Assembly: GCA_946481095.1 (NCBI GenBank)
Contig: CAMLML010000004.1
Span: forward strand, 1-64,000
Origin: an uncultured Cellvibrio sp.
Lineage (GTDB): Bacteria > Pseudomonadota > Gammaproteobacteria > Pseudomonadales > Cellvibrionaceae
DNA: 64,000 bases
Reading direction: 5' to 3'
The position numbers were made by a program, and so were the translations under genes. Shown one piece after another: positions 29,279 to 37,535 of this stretch. Each line of letters starts with the position of its first letter. Positions within the stretch are counted from its first letter, which is position 1. The notes below the pieces were generated by a model. That model did no database searches. It was not told where the DNA came from and saw only the letters and a program-made list of their open reading frames with translations.

Positions 29279-29689
29279 ATGGCGTCTGAAAATAGTGAAC
29301 TGCGTAAAGTTGGGCTTAAAGTAACTTTGCCCAGAGTGAAAATACTGCAAATGCTGGAAAATTCGGAGCAACACCACCTGAGTGCTGAAGAAGTGTATAA
29401 AGCGTTGAGTGAACAGGGCGATGATGTTGGCCTGGCCACTGTGTACAGAGTTCTGACTCAATTTGAAACTGCCGGTTTGGTTGTAAGACATAATTTTGAT
29501 GGTGGTCACTCAGTGTTTGAAATTGCTCGCGGTGAACACCACGATCACATGGTCGATATAGATAGCGGCAAAGTGATTGAGTTCCACAATGATGAAATAG
29601 AAATGTTGCAACGCAAAATCGCGGCCGAATATGGTTATGAATTAACCGACCACAGCTTGGTGCTGTACGTAAAGCCGATAAAACGTTAG
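29279..29689 (+). CDS. fur: ferric uptake regulator Fur
   Basis: The protein has 136 residues. The winged helix (MASENSELRKVGLKVTLPRV, VGLATVYRVLTQFETAGLV) is followed by the metal-binding region GEHHDHMVDIDSGKVIEFHN. The two cysteines found here in E. coli Fur (CxxC) are replaced, as in Pseudomonas-type Fur, so the structural zinc site differs. It represses iron uptake genes with Fe2+ bound. No convincing Fur box was seen in the 79-base gap to bamE. Confidence 0.95.
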   Translation: MASENSELRKVGLKVTLPRVKILQMLENSEQHHLSAEEVYKALSEQGDDVGLATVYRVLTQFETAGLVVRHNFDGGHSVFEIARGEHHDHMVDIDSGKVIEFHNDEIEMLQRKIAAEYGYELTDHSLVLYVKPIKR

Positions 29690-29734
29690 CCGCTAACTGC
29701 TTTTTTACTGTATAAAAAAATTGAATAAGTCAGT

Positions 29735-29760
29735 ACGTCCCTTTTGGGGACGTTTTATTT
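29735..29760 (+). terminator. rho-independent terminator after fur
   Basis: The stem ACGTCCC / GGGACGT with loop TTTT is followed by a T-rich run (TTTATTTT). Confidence 0.8.
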
Positions 29761-29855
29761 TGAGGGCTACTCAAATCTGAGTTGCTAATCCCCAGCCTTG
29801 AAATCCCCATAACAGCCCCAAAATCCTGCCCATTCTTCAAGCTTAAGGATTTCCT

Positions 29856-30380
29856 GTGACAACTATTGTTTCGGTCCGTCGTAACGGGCAAGTGGTAATT
29901 GGCGGTGATGGCCAGGTTTCGTTGGGCAACACCATTATGAAAGGTAATGCACGCAAAGTACGTCGCTTGTATAAAGATCAAGTGATCGCTGGTTTTGCAG
30001 GCGGAACTGCGGACGCATTTACGCTTTTCGAACGCTTTGAAGCCAAGCTCGAAGCTCATAATGGTCAGCTCACACGTGCTGCAGTCGAATTAGCCAAAGA
30101 CTGGCGAACAGATCGCAGTATGCAACGGCTTGAAGCTTTGTTGGCGGTGGCAGACAAAGACGCCTCACTGATCATCACCGGTAATGGCGATGTGATTCAA
30201 CCTGAAGATGATCTGATTGCCATTGGCTCCGGCGGCAATTTTGCGCAGGCGGCTGCACGCGCACTGCTCGGCAATACGGATTTGGATGCGCGAACTATTG
30301 TTGAAAAAAGTTTAAAAATTGCGGGCGATATTTGCGTTTACACCAATCAACAGCACACGATTGAACTGTTGAGTTACTGA
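29856..30380 (+). CDS. hslV: ATP-dependent protease subunit HslV
   Basis: The protein has 174 residues. The start is GTG 29856, giving (M)[19 protein letters not shown], so the catalytic Thr is exposed once the first residue is removed. Further motifs are [32 protein letters not shown] and the end HTIELLSY. HslV forms the proteolytic chamber of the HslUV complex. AAGGA at 29845-29849 serves as RBS. The hslU gene follows after 101 bases. Confidence 0.96.
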   Translation: MTTIVSVRRNGQVVIGGDGQVSLGNTIMKGNARKVRRLYKDQVIAGFAGGTADAFTLFERFEAKLEAHNGQLTRAAVELAKDWRTDRSMQRLEALLAVADKDASLIITGNGDVIQPEDDLIAIGSGGNFAQAAARALLGNTDLDARTIVEKSLKIAGDICVYTNQQHTIELLSY

Positions 30381-30401
30381 AGAGCATCACTCTCTCCCCA
30401 A

Positions 30402-30424
30402 CCCTCTCCCATCAAGGGAGAGGG
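30402..30424. repeat. short hairpin repeat between hslV and hslU
   Basis: A perfect 9-base stem CCCTCTCCC / GGGAGAGGG with loop ATCAA sits in the hslV-hslU gap, within a C-rich then G-rich element. No T run follows, so it is probably an mRNA-stabilising or processing element rather than a terminator; this is inference. It is a different family from the elements at 18035 and 31815. Confidence 0.7.
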
Positions 30425-30481
30425 AGCAGAATTAGCTAAAGAAAAAATTTGATTATTGAATTAAATCCAGGAATTATTTTT

Positions 30482-31804
30482 ATGTCATCAATGACTCCAC
30501 GTGAAATTGTTCACGAACTCGATAAACATATTGTTGGACAACAAAATGCAAAACGCGCGGTGGCTATTGCATTGCGTAATCGCTGGCGCCGCATGCAAGT
30601 ACCTGCTGATATGCGTAACGAAATTACGCCAAAAAATATTCTAATGATTGGGCCAACCGGTGTGGGTAAAACAGAAATTGCGCGTCGTTTGGCAAAATTA
30701 GCTAATGCCCCTTTTATTAAAGTCGAAGCGACAAAGTTTACCGAAGTGGGTTATGTTGGGCGTGATGTTGAATCCATTATTCGTGATCTTGTCGATGTGG
30801 CAATTAAAATGCGACGTGAGCAGGCAGTGAAATCGGTGCAGCATCGTGCAGCAGAGGCTGCAGAAGAACGCATTCTTGATGTGCTCTTGCCACCTGCACG
30901 CGATATATCTGCAGAAGAAAGCAAACACCAATCCGGCACACGACAAATTTTTCGAAAAAAATTACGCGAAGGCGAACTAAACGATAAAGAAATTGAAATC
31001 GATGTGGCGGCTGCCAGTGTGGGTGTGGAAATTATGGCGCCGCCCGGTATGGAAGAAATGACCAGCCAATTGCAATCCATGTTTTCCAATTTGGGGCGTG
31101 AGAAAACCAAAAAAGTCAAAATGACGGTTAAAAAAGCGCTCAAACAATTACAGGATGACGAAGCTGCAAAGCTGGTCAGTGAAGAAGATATCAAAACCCA
31201 GGCAATTGATGCCGCAGAACAAAACGGGATTGTCTTTATTGATGAGATCGATAAAGTTGCGCGCCGCGGAAATGTATCCGGCGCAGATGTTTCCCGTGAA
31301 GGTGTGCAACGCGATTTGCTGCCGTTAATTGAAGGCTGTACCGTATCCACCAAACACGGCATGATCAAAACCGATCATATTTTATTTATTACCTCCGGTG
31401 CGTTTCATTTAAGCAAACCTTCCGATTTAATTCCGGAATTACAAGGTCGTTTGCCGATTCGCGTTGAACTCAGCGCATTAACACCGGATGATTTCGAACG
31501 AATTTTAACTGAACCCACAGCGTCTTTAACCGAACAACAAATTGCACTGTTAAAAACCGAAGGTATTGACATAAGTTTTTCGAAAGATGGCATTCGCCGT
31601 ATCGCCGAAACTGCTTTTGATGTGAATGAGCGCACCGAAAATATCGGTGCACGCCGCTTGCACACTATTCTCGAACGTTTGCTGGAAGATATTTCTTTCA
31701 CCGCTGGCGATGAACATAAATCGATAGAAATTAATGCTGAATATGTTGAAAAACATCTCGGCGAATTAGCGAAGAACGAAGATTTGAGTCGGTATATTTT
31801 GTAA
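30482..31804 (+). CDS. hslU: ATP-dependent protease ATPase subunit HslU
   Basis: The protein has 440 residues. It starts [20 protein letters not shown], with Walker [15 protein letters not shown], Walker [12 protein letters not shown] and the C-terminal NEDLSRYIL that docks in HslV. The I domain with its charged coiled region lies between about 110 and 240. HslU unfolds substrates and feeds them to HslV. ATG 30482 is preferred; the frame is open upstream without similarity. Confidence 0.96.
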   Translation: MSSMTPREIVHELDKHIVGQQNAKRAVAIALRNRWRRMQVPADMRNEITPKNILMIGPTGVGKTEIARRLAKLANAPFIKVEATKFTEVGYVGRDVESIIRDLVDVAIKMRREQAVKSVQHRAAEAAEERILDVLLPPARDISAEESKHQSGTRQIFRKKLREGELNDKEIEIDVAAASVGVEIMAPPGMEEMTSQLQSMFSNLGREKTKKVKMTVKKALKQLQDDEAAKLVSEEDIKTQAIDAAEQNGIVFIDEIDKVARRGNVSGADVSREGVQRDLLPLIEGCTVSTKHGMIKTDHILFITSGAFHLSKPSDLIPELQGRLPIRVELSALTPDDFERILTEPTASLTEQQIALLKTEGIDISFSKDGIRRIAETAFDVNERTENIGARRLHTILERLLEDISFTAGDEHKSIEINAEYVEKHLGELAKNEDLSRYIL

Positions 31805-31814
31805 CGCTTGTATT

Positions 31815-31912
31815 CCCCCCTTTGAAAAAGGGGGGCTAGGGGGGATTTAAAATCTTCAAAATTGCAGAGATCTCAAATCCCTCCCCGCCTCCCTTTTTCA
31901 AAGGGAGGAGCC
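31815..31912. repeat. dispersed palindromic element, family 2 (inverted copy)
   Basis: Reverse-complementing this element gives GGCTCCTCCCTTTGAAAAAG at one end and CTTTTCAAAGGGGGG at the other, matching the copy at 18035-18136. It fills the hslU-DUF971 gap and could act as a terminator-like hairpin for hslU. Confidence 0.75.
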
Positions 31913-31953
31913 AGCTCAGTGCTCGATATGAGTCAAATTCAATTCGGAACCCC

Positions 31954-32331
31954 ATGAACCCACCAAACAAAATCAAACTACACAAACAATCACAGCAACT
32001 GGAATTACATTTTTCGGCTGAAGAATTTTTTCTGCCTGCAGAATTTTTACGGGTTCATTCTCCCAGCGCTGAAGTAAAAGGTCACGGGCCAGGGCAGGAA
32101 GTTTTACAGTTTGGTAAAAAAGATGTACAAATTTCCCAACTGGAGCGCGCAGGAAATTATGGATTAAAAATTCATTTCAGTGATAACCATAACACCGGTA
32201 TATATACTTGGGACTATTTTTATGAGCTGGGTAAAAATCAGCAGCAACTCTGGCAAATTTATTTGGAAAAACTTCATCAGTCTGGAAAATCCCGCGAACC
32301 TGACACACAAATTGTCAAATTCATGAATTGA
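31954..32331 (+). CDS. DUF971 family protein
   Basis: The protein has 125 residues. Conserved parts are FLPAEFLRVHSPSAEVKGHG and HFSDNHNTGIYTWDYFYELG, typical of DUF971, a domain also found at the N-terminus of gamma-butyrobetaine hydroxylases. Stand-alone copies directly after hslVU are common in Pseudomonas relatives. The function is unknown; a role in iron-sulfur or metal handling has been suggested for related proteins but is not shown here. Confidence 0.88.
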   Translation: MNPPNKIKLHKQSQQLELHFSAEEFFLPAEFLRVHSPSAEVKGHGPGQEVLQFGKKDVQISQLERAGNYGLKIHFSDNHNTGIYTWDYFYELGKNQQQLWQIYLEKLHQSGKSREPDTQIVKFMN

Positions 32332-32405
32332 GTTGGTTTGAATTTTGTGCAATATGGATTAGGATCAAGCCAACTCAAAAACGGGATCAAAAACGAGGAG
32401 TTGTC

Positions 32406-32948
32406 ATGTACAAATATTGCGCACTGATATTAACTCTGATTTATATCACTGGTTGTAGCACATTCAAACCAGCCGACACTCCCCAGCCAATTCCTGAACC
32501 TCAAGTAATCGAAACCCCTCCCGCTGAACCTGTCATTGTTCCTGAAGAAAAAACACCCGCAGAACAACGTTTGGAAAAATTGCTGGCACAACATCAGGAA
32601 TGGAAAGGCACCCGTTATCGAATGGGCAGCCTCGGTAAAACCGGCGTTGATTGTTCCGGTTTTGTATTACTGACTTTCCGTAATCAATTCGGAATTGAAT
32701 TGCCACGCAGTACGCGCGATCAACATAAATTGGGACAAGATGTAAAACGCGATCAATTAATTTCCGGAGATCTGGTTTTTTTCCATACGGGTCGCTACGA
32801 CCATGTTGGAATTTATCTCGAAAACGATCAGTTTTTACATGCATCCACTCGTGCCGGTGTAAAAATTTCCAGTCTATCTGACACCTACTGGAAAAAGCGT
32901 TATTGGAAAGCCAAACGATTGGAGTTTGTGCCATCCCAGCAGCAATAA
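32406..32948 (+). CDS. NlpC/P60 family lipoprotein, putative peptidoglycan endopeptidase (MepS-like)
   Basis: The protein has 180 residues. Lipobox ITGC gives Cys17 as the lipidated residue, followed by a Pro/Glu-rich linker to about residue 50. The NlpC/P60 domain has catalytic Cys83 in GVDCSGFVLLTF, His133 in YDHVGIYLE and a further His145 in FLHAST. Relatives such as MepS (Spr) cut cross-linking peptides in peptidoglycan at the outer membrane side. The RBS CGAGGAG precedes ATG 32406. Confidence 0.9.
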   Translation: MYKYCALILTLIYITGCSTFKPADTPQPIPEPQVIETPPAEPVIVPEEKTPAEQRLEKLLAQHQEWKGTRYRMGSLGKTGVDCSGFVLLTFRNQFGIELPRSTRDQHKLGQDVKRDQLISGDLVFFHTGRYDHVGIYLENDQFLHASTRAGVKISSLSDTYWKKRYWKAKRLEFVPSQQQ

Positions 32949-33009
32949 AAAAATGCAGGCGAAATTAATTATTGGATAAATCCAATAAAAATTAATTCAG
33001 AAATGAAAT

Positions 33010-33101
33010 TGGTAGGGACGGAGGGATTCGAACCCACAACCTGCCGCTTATCTGGCGCCACGGGGTATAAACCCGCTGCTCTACCATTGAGCTACGTCCC
33101 C
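33010..33101 (-). tRNA. tRNA-like gene with UAU anticodon and long variable arm
   Basis: The 92-base gene on the minus strand begins GGGGACGTAGCTC and ends with encoded CCA. The acceptor stem has seven pairs (G1-U72 wobble), and the D arm GCTC-AATGGTA-GAGC is normal. The anticodon stem is GCGGG/CCCGT with loop TTTATAC, which puts TAT at 34-36. The variable region is 22 bases instead of 4 or 5. The T stem GTGGG/CCCTC has one U-U mismatch and the loop is TTCGAAT. By anticodon it would read Ile AUA, but long variable arms belong to Leu, Ser, Tyr and Sec tRNAs. It may be a rare isoacceptor or a decayed copy. Confidence 0.7.
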
Positions 33102-33207
33102 AACAAACAATGTTTTAGTTTGTCAGGGGTATTCGAAAATCTAATTGGTAGGGGTATGTTGTGTTCATATTTGGCATGGTAAGAAAAATTTAACGCAAAA
33201 GCAATAA

Positions 33208-33609
33208 TTAATTTTGCAATTCTATTTTAAGCTCATAACCATTTAACAACAACTTAATCTCATCGGAAGAATTGGATAACAGAGTAAATTCATTGGTAAC
33301 TTTATCTGTTTTAATAAAAAATCGAATTTTGTTCTCACTTAACTTTTCTACCGGATAATTTTTTTCAGAAACAACAGCAACACCCGAACCGAATATTTTG
33401 TGTCGAATGGTTAAAGTGCCTTTTTTATCTGCACTCAAAGTGAAAGACTGTCCTCCCCAGGAATCTGATACGACAATTTCTTTTCCTAATTTTTTTTCAA
33501 AAGGTTTCGCTAATACAGCGAATGAAAAAACGAGAAAGAATACTCCAATGAAGATTTTCAAAAAGCCGGATCTCCGCCTGCGCGGAGATGACGAGGATTT
33601 TTTATTCAT
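33208..33609 (-). CDS. small exported protein of unknown function
   Basis: The protein has 133 residues or fewer. After a basic start, a hydrophobic stretch IFIGVFFLVFSFAVLA looks like a signal peptide, followed by about 100 residues of beta-rich sequence with WGGQSFTLSADKKGTLTIRH. I do not recognise a family. The first 17 codons (SSSSPRRRRSG part) are read through a REP-like repeat at 33567-33592, so the true start may be TTG at 33561 instead of ATG 33609. Confidence 0.5.
   Translation of the reverse strand: MNKKSSSSPRRRRSGFLKIFIGVFFLVFSFAVLAKPFEKKLGKEIVVSDSWGGQSFTLSADKKGTLTIRHKIFGSGVAVVSEKNYPVEKLSENKIRFFIKTDKVTNEFTLLSNSSDEIKLLLNGYELKIELQN
33567..33592. repeat. REP-like inverted repeat inside the 5' end of a reading frame
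   Basis: The short palindrome GGATCTCCGCC-TGC-GCGGAGAT, followed by GACGAGG, resembles the arms of family 1 repeats at 11472 and 58348. It overlaps the annotated N-terminus of the small exported protein. Confidence 0.6.
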
Positions 33610-33640
33610 GCAAGAGTCTCACATTATTGATGCAGAAATA

Positions 33641-33666
33641 AAAAAGCCTCCACTCGGAGGCTTTTT
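33641..33666 (-). terminator. terminator after ssb
   Basis: The stem AAAAAGCCTCC / GGAGGCTTTTT around ACTC is a symmetric hairpin flanked by A and T runs, so it can work in both directions. It lies 10 bases beyond the ssb stop. Confidence 0.85.
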
Positions 33667-33675
33667 GGTTTTCAA

Positions 33676-34179
33676 TTAAAACGGAATATCATCATCAAAA
33701 CTATCCATAGAAGGTGGAGGAGTTTGGTTGGCGTAGCTGCCCTGATTTTGCGGTGCGGGGCGTTGATGATTGGAATTATTTTGTTGTGGCGCCTGATTGT
33801 AATTATCTTGCGGGGCATAGCCGCCTTGATTTGCACCTTCACCGCGACCATCCAGCATTTGCATTTGATCAGCAACAATTTCCGTGGTGTAACGATCCGA
33901 ACCATCCTGCCCCTGCCATTTGCGAGTACGCAGAGATCCTTCGATATAAACCTTGCTGCCTTTACGTAAAAATTCACCGGCGATTTCGCCTAAACGATTG
34001 AACATCACTACACGATGCCACTCGGTACGTTCTTGCATTTGACCGCTGTTTTTATCCTTCCAGCTTTCACTGGTGGCCACACTGATATTGGTAACGGCAC
34101 CGCCTGAAGGCATGTACTTTACTTCCGGGTCTTGCCCGACATTACCAATCAAAATCACTTTATTAACACCGCGAGCCAT
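33676..34179 (-). CDS. ssb: single-stranded DNA-binding protein
   Basis: The protein has 167 residues. The OB-fold (residues 1 to about 112) starts [20 protein letters not shown] and has [21 protein letters not shown] Gln/Asn/Pro-rich linker leads to the acidic tip DDDIPF, which recruits repair and replication proteins. The order ssb-MFS with divergent uvrA is typical of Pseudomonas relatives; here arfB lies between ssb and the MFS gene, and about 4 kb of accessory genes separates them from uvrA. Confidence 0.96.
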   Translation of the reverse strand: MARGVNKVILIGNVGQDPEVKYMPSGGAVTNISVATSESWKDKNSGQMQERTEWHRVVMFNRLGEIAGEFLRKGSKVYIEGSLRTRKWQGQDGSDRYTTEIVADQMQMLDGRGEGANQGGYAPQDNYNQAPQQNNSNHQRPAPQNQGSYANQTPPPSMDSFDDDIPF

Positions 34180-34327
34180 AGCTATTTCCTCTTCTCTTGA
34201 TTAATGGTGTATCCGCCTTCTCGACTTATCTTAAGCGGCTTAATTTACCCGGCAAGCCGGAGGCGCCACTCTACCCCAAGTCGCGGATCAACAACAATCG
34301 GGGGTACTCAAAGTTTTTGCCAAGTTG

Positions 34328-34744
34328 CTAAATATCAACCTTTCCGCGCAGGGATTTTACTTTTCCACGCAAGGTTTTGCTGTCGGTACGCCGTGCTTTG
34401 GCGGCCTTGCTCGGACCAGTGGGCCTTCGCGTTTTTTGGATCACGGTTGCACTGCGGATCAATTCAACCAGACGCAACAGAGCGTCTTCGCGGTTTTTTT
34501 CCTGGGTTCTGAAGCGTTGTGCTTTTATGATAATGATGCCGTCTTTGGTGACACGTTTGTCTTGCAACTCAAGCAAACGCTGTTTGTAAAAATCGGGCAA
34601 ACTCGAAGACTGAATATCAAAACGCAAATGAATTGCAGAGGACACTTTGTTGACATTTTGCCCGCCAGCACCCTGAGAACAAATTGCAGTGCACTCAATC
34701 TCGTCTTCTGATAACACCAGTGTGTCGCTGATAGTTAATGCCAT
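34328..34744 (-). CDS. arfB: alternative ribosome-rescue factor ArfB (peptidyl-tRNA hydrolase, YaeJ)
   Basis: The protein has 138 residues. It has the release-factor-like GGQ motif in SQGAGGQNVNKVSSAIHLRF and the basic C-terminal tail (KTRRPTGPSKAAKARR) that enters the mRNA channel of stalled ribosomes. It frees nascent chains on ribosomes stalled at mRNA ends, a backup for the SmpB-tmRNA route encoded nearby. ATG 34744 overlaps the TGA of the upstream MFS gene (TGATG), so translation is coupled. Confidence 0.93.
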   Translation of the reverse strand: MALTISDTLVLSEDEIECTAICSQGAGGQNVNKVSSAIHLRFDIQSSSLPDFYKQRLLELQDKRVTKDGIIIIKAQRFRTQEKNREDALLRLVELIRSATVIQKTRRPTGPSKAAKARRTDSKTLRGKVKSLRGKVDI

Positions 34745-36135
34745 CACCGACCCAATTCGGCATCCACTATCGCCGCCAAGGTTTTGCGGTCTACGATTTG
34801 TTGATCCACTTTGAGATAAGCAGTTCGTTCCGAATCAACAATCAATACTTCAGCCACACCTTTGACATCTGCCAAACGCCCGGCCAAACCCGGTTGATAA
34901 TTTTCCGGTAAGGGAATTAACACGCTCGCCAAAAATTGCGGCGGCTCCATTTTCCAGGCGACTAATAGCCAGATAAAGCAACCTATTCCGCCCAGCAAAA
35001 ATACTTTGTCCAACCCTTGATGTTGCACCAACCAACCACCAACCACTCCACCCAAAAATACGCCCATCACCTGACAGGTGGCATAAATTCCTGTAGCTGT
35101 ACCTTTGGAGCCTGCCGGTGCAATTTTGCTGACAAGTGAAGGTTGCGTTGCTTCGAGTACATTAAAACCAATAAAGAAAATAAACAGCACCAATAGGCCT
35201 ATCCACACTGAGGGCAATAACATCAAACCCAATTCAGCCAAGGCAATCAATCCGATCGAGAATAAAAATACGCTGCGAATTTTTCGTTTTTTTTCAGCGA
35301 TGATGATTTGCGGAACCGCTAACGCAAACGCAATTAACAGCAAGGGAAGGTAAATAAATCCGTGATGATCGCGTGCAATAAACCAGTGATTTTGTAACAC
35401 CAGGGGCAAGGCAACAAAATTCGCCATCAACACAAAATGCAATATAAAAATGCCTACATTCAAACGCAATAATTCTTTGTGTTTAAACGTAAGCCAGATC
35501 AATTGCGGCACTGCCAAAGCATCGCGTTTAGGACGGGCAGATGCCGAAACTTTCGGTACCCAAAACCAGAAAATTGCTATCCCTATAATCCCCAAAAACG
35601 CCGTCACCCAAAAGATTCCACTCACACCCGCCCAAGCCGCCAGCATCGGCCCCAGACTCATAGCCACCACAAACGACAAGCCCATGGAGGCGCCAATACT
35701 CGCCATGGCTTTGGTGCGATTTTCATCGGAGGTGAGATCACTCAGCAGTGCCATTACCACCGCTGAAATTGCACCTGCTCCTTGTAAAAATCGTCCGAGG
35801 ATTAATCCATAAACCGAATCCGCCAAAGCCGCAATCACACTGCCGCCAACAAACAACAACAATCCCAGAATAATTAACGGCCGACGCCCCAATCGATCTG
35901 ATAAAACCCCAAAAGGAATTTGCAATAACGCCTGACTAAAACCATAGGCACCCAGTGCCACACCCAACAACAAAGGGGTTTGCTGTTGGTAACTGGTTCC
36001 ATACAAAGACAAAACCGGCAACAACATAAACAAACCCAACATGCGAAAGCTGTACAGAGCCGCCAACGAGACAACGGCACGACGTTCAAAAGTGGGAGTT
36101 TGACTTGAAGAAATAGACACGAGCTTACCAATCAT
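34744..36135 (-). CDS. MFS transporter, YajR-like
   Basis: The protein has 463 residues with 12 hydrophobic segments. The MFS loop motif reads GVLSDRLGRRPLIILG between TM2 and TM3. After TM12 (about residue 385) comes a soluble C-terminal domain of about 70 residues (PGLAGRLADVKGVAEVLIVD) like the ferredoxin-fold YAM domain of YajR. The substrate is unknown; YajR is a proton-driven exporter candidate. It is the first gene of a probable MFS-arfB unit. Confidence 0.88.
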   Translation of the reverse strand: MIGKLVSISSSQTPTFERRAVVSLAALYSFRMLGLFMLLPVLSLYGTSYQQQTPLLLGVALGAYGFSQALLQIPFGVLSDRLGRRPLIILGLLLFVGGSVIAALADSVYGLILGRFLQGAGAISAVVMALLSDLTSDENRTKAMASIGASMGLSFVVAMSLGPMLAAWAGVSGIFWVTAFLGIIGIAIFWFWVPKVSASARPKRDALAVPQLIWLTFKHKELLRLNVGIFILHFVLMANFVALPLVLQNHWFIARDHHGFIYLPLLLIAFALAVPQIIIAEKKRKIRSVFLFSIGLIALAELGLMLLPSVWIGLLVLFIFFIGFNVLEATQPSLVSKIAPAGSKGTATGIYATCQVMGVFLGGVVGGWLVQHQGLDKVFLLGGIGCFIWLLVAWKMEPPQFLASVLIPLPENYQPGLAGRLADVKGVAEVLIVDSERTAYLKVDQQIVDRKTLAAIVDAELGR

Positions 36136-36176
36136 AATTATTAAGGTGGCGATTCTAGCATCGGCCGGGTAAATAG

Positions 36177-36509
36177 TTATTCTGGATTTTCATCAATTGC
36201 CAACCACACAGGAATGTCCCTGTGAACGTGCAGGATGCGAATGAGATCAATAGACTCTTCTGATTCCAGATAAAACAACTGATACGGAAAAATATCCATC
36301 AACCAAGAACGAAGCCCTGGCAAATCAAGCTCATGAGCGTAAAACGGTGAACCGGTCTTGGGGTATTGTGAAATATGTCTGTAAGACTTTTCCAAGGTAT
36401 CAATAAAGTCCAAAGCAACTTGTTCAGTAGCTTCGGTAAGATAGTACGTCAGCGCGCCTTCAACATCTTGTGAGGCAAGAGACCTCGGAATAACTGGCTT
36501 AAGTATCAT
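36177..36509 (-). CDS. parE: RelE/ParE-family toxin
   Basis: The protein has 110 residues. It has the ParE/RelE fold signature: FIDTLEKSYRHISQYPKTGS, LRSWLMDIFPYQLFYLES and IDLIRILHVHRDIPVWL. ParE toxins poison DNA gyrase; RelE relatives cut mRNA, and the target cannot be told by eye. Its ATG overlaps the antitoxin stop by four bases. Together with the preceding gene it is a complete type II module. Confidence 0.88.
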   Translation of the reverse strand: MILKPVIPRSLASQDVEGALTYYLTEATEQVALDFIDTLEKSYRHISQYPKTGSPFYAHELDLPGLRSWLMDIFPYQLFYLESEESIDLIRILHVHRDIPVWLAIDENPE

Positions 36510-36742
36510 CGCTGATTATTTCTTACCTTCTCCCTCAAACTATTAAAATAACTGGCATCCGCCACTTGTGTCGGATTGGAATGTAACCCATCCATCAACA
36601 AGCTGCGCAAGGCCTGTCTATCCTGATCCTTTCGAATTAACTCCCGCAGATATTCACTGCTAGTGCCATAACCGCGCTGGCTAACCTGCTCATCAACAAA
36701 TGCTTTCAGCGATTCTGGCAAGGAAATGTTCATAGTGCTCAT
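36506..36742 (-). CDS. parD: ParD-like antitoxin
   Basis: The protein has 78 residues. The N-terminal ribbon-helix-helix MSTMNISLPESLKAFVDEQV is followed by GYGTSSEYLRELIRKDQD, typical of ParD/CC2985-family antitoxins. It probably binds direct repeats upstream and represses its own operon. ATG 36742 is preferred; the frame is open upstream. Confidence 0.88.
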   Translation of the reverse strand: MSTMNISLPESLKAFVDEQVSQRGYGTSSEYLRELIRKDQDRQALRSLLMDGLHSNPTQVADASYFNSLREKVRNNQR

Positions 36743-36753
36743 GGGAAACCTTG

Positions 36754-36772
36754 TTTGGCAAAATTTGGCAAA
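36754..36772. promoter_or_regulatory. putative ParD operator
   Basis: Two direct copies of TTTGGCAAA, at 36754-36762 and 36764-36772, start 10 bases apart, about one helical turn, just upstream of parD. A weaker third copy (ATTGGCAAG) is about 30 bases further on. Such phased repeats suit a ribbon-helix-helix repressor; binding is inferred. Confidence 0.5.
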
Positions 36773-36847
36773 CTTTAAAGTATGCCCGAGGCTTAAAATT
36801 GGCAAGCGCTTTTACAATTGACTCAAAATTAAAGTGATATATCCTTA

Positions 36848-36861
36848 TTGGTATATACCAA
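36848..36861. promoter_or_regulatory. putative VapB operator palindrome
   Basis: The perfect 14-base palindrome TTGGTATATACCAA lies 15 bases upstream of the vapB ATG, followed by the RBS GGAGG. It is a likely operator for VapB autorepression. Confidence 0.55.
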
Positions 36862-36876
36862 GCCAGCGGAGGCTCT

Positions 36877-37104
36877 ATGGATCACATCGCAAAAGTTTTT
36901 ATGAATGGTCGCAGCCAAGCAGTTCGGCTACCCAAAGAGTTACGCTTTGACTGTGACGAAGTGTTTATCCGGAAACAGGGAGATCAAGTCATCATCTCTT
37001 CCAAAACGACCAGTTGGGATGATTTTTTTACACAAGAGAGTGCGTTCGATGACAAATTTCTTGCCAGTCGTGATCAGCAAGAAATTCAGGAAAGGGATTT
37101 TTAA
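36877..37104 (+). CDS. vapB: VapB-like antitoxin (AbrB/MazE fold)
   Basis: The protein has 75 residues. The N-terminal swapped-hairpin DNA-binding domain has AKVFMNGRSQAVRLPKELRF, the classic VapB/MazE motif. The C-terminus should bind VapC. It starts with a good RBS and ends directly before the vapC ATG with no gap. It is divergent from the ParDE module. Confidence 0.92.
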   Translation: MDHIAKVFMNGRSQAVRLPKELRFDCDEVFIRKQGDQVIISSKTTSWDDFFTQESAFDDKFLASRDQQEIQERDF

Positions 37105-37500
37105 ATGTACATGCTGGATACCAACACCTGCATTTATGTTTTGCGAAACCGTTCCGATCAGTTAAAACGAAAATTCAAAGCCATCAAAAGTTTGTGTATT
37201 TCCTCTGTCACTTACGCTGAACTCTGTTATGGAATTGAAAATGGCGAACCTCATCTGCGGGAAGAACGATTTAATCAACTGGATTTATTCACTCAAAAAA
37301 TTCTGATTGATCCCTGGGATGAGGATGCCGCACGGCATTATGGATTTATTCGATCCCAGTTGAAAAAACAAGGATTACTGATTGGCAGTAATGATTTATT
37401 AATCGCCGCTCACGCCAGAAGTATTGAAGCTGTTCTTGTAACCAACAACATCAAAGAATTCCAACGCATTACTGATTTGACGCTGGAAAATTGGATTTAA
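37105..37500 (+). CDS. vapC: VapC-family PIN-domain toxin
   Basis: The protein has 131 residues. The PIN domain starts MYMLDTNTCIYVL with the first catalytic Asp (residue 5), then an acidic residue in SVTYAELCYGIE and IGSNDLLIAAHA with a further Asp. It is an RNase; VapC toxins commonly cut initiator tRNA or other tRNAs or rRNA. It is immediately adjacent to its antitoxin. The next gene is convergent. Confidence 0.93.
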   Translation: MYMLDTNTCIYVLRNRSDQLKRKFKAIKSLCISSVTYAELCYGIENGEPHLREERFNQLDLFTQKILIDPWDEDAARHYGFIRSQLKKQGLLIGSNDLLIAAHARSIEAVLVTNNIKEFQRITDLTLENWI

Positions 37501-37535
37501 AATTACGGGCAGAAGCACTGGAGATTCGACACATA

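Noticed and set aside
32969..32988. A/T-rich palindrome TTATTGGATAAATCCAATAA near the tRNA
   Set aside because: It is weak and lacks a clear T run on either strand; it could be a chance A/T palindrome.
34204..34711. Plus-strand open frames over arfB
   Set aside because: They are antisense to arfB, which has clear family motifs and is coupled to the MFS gene.
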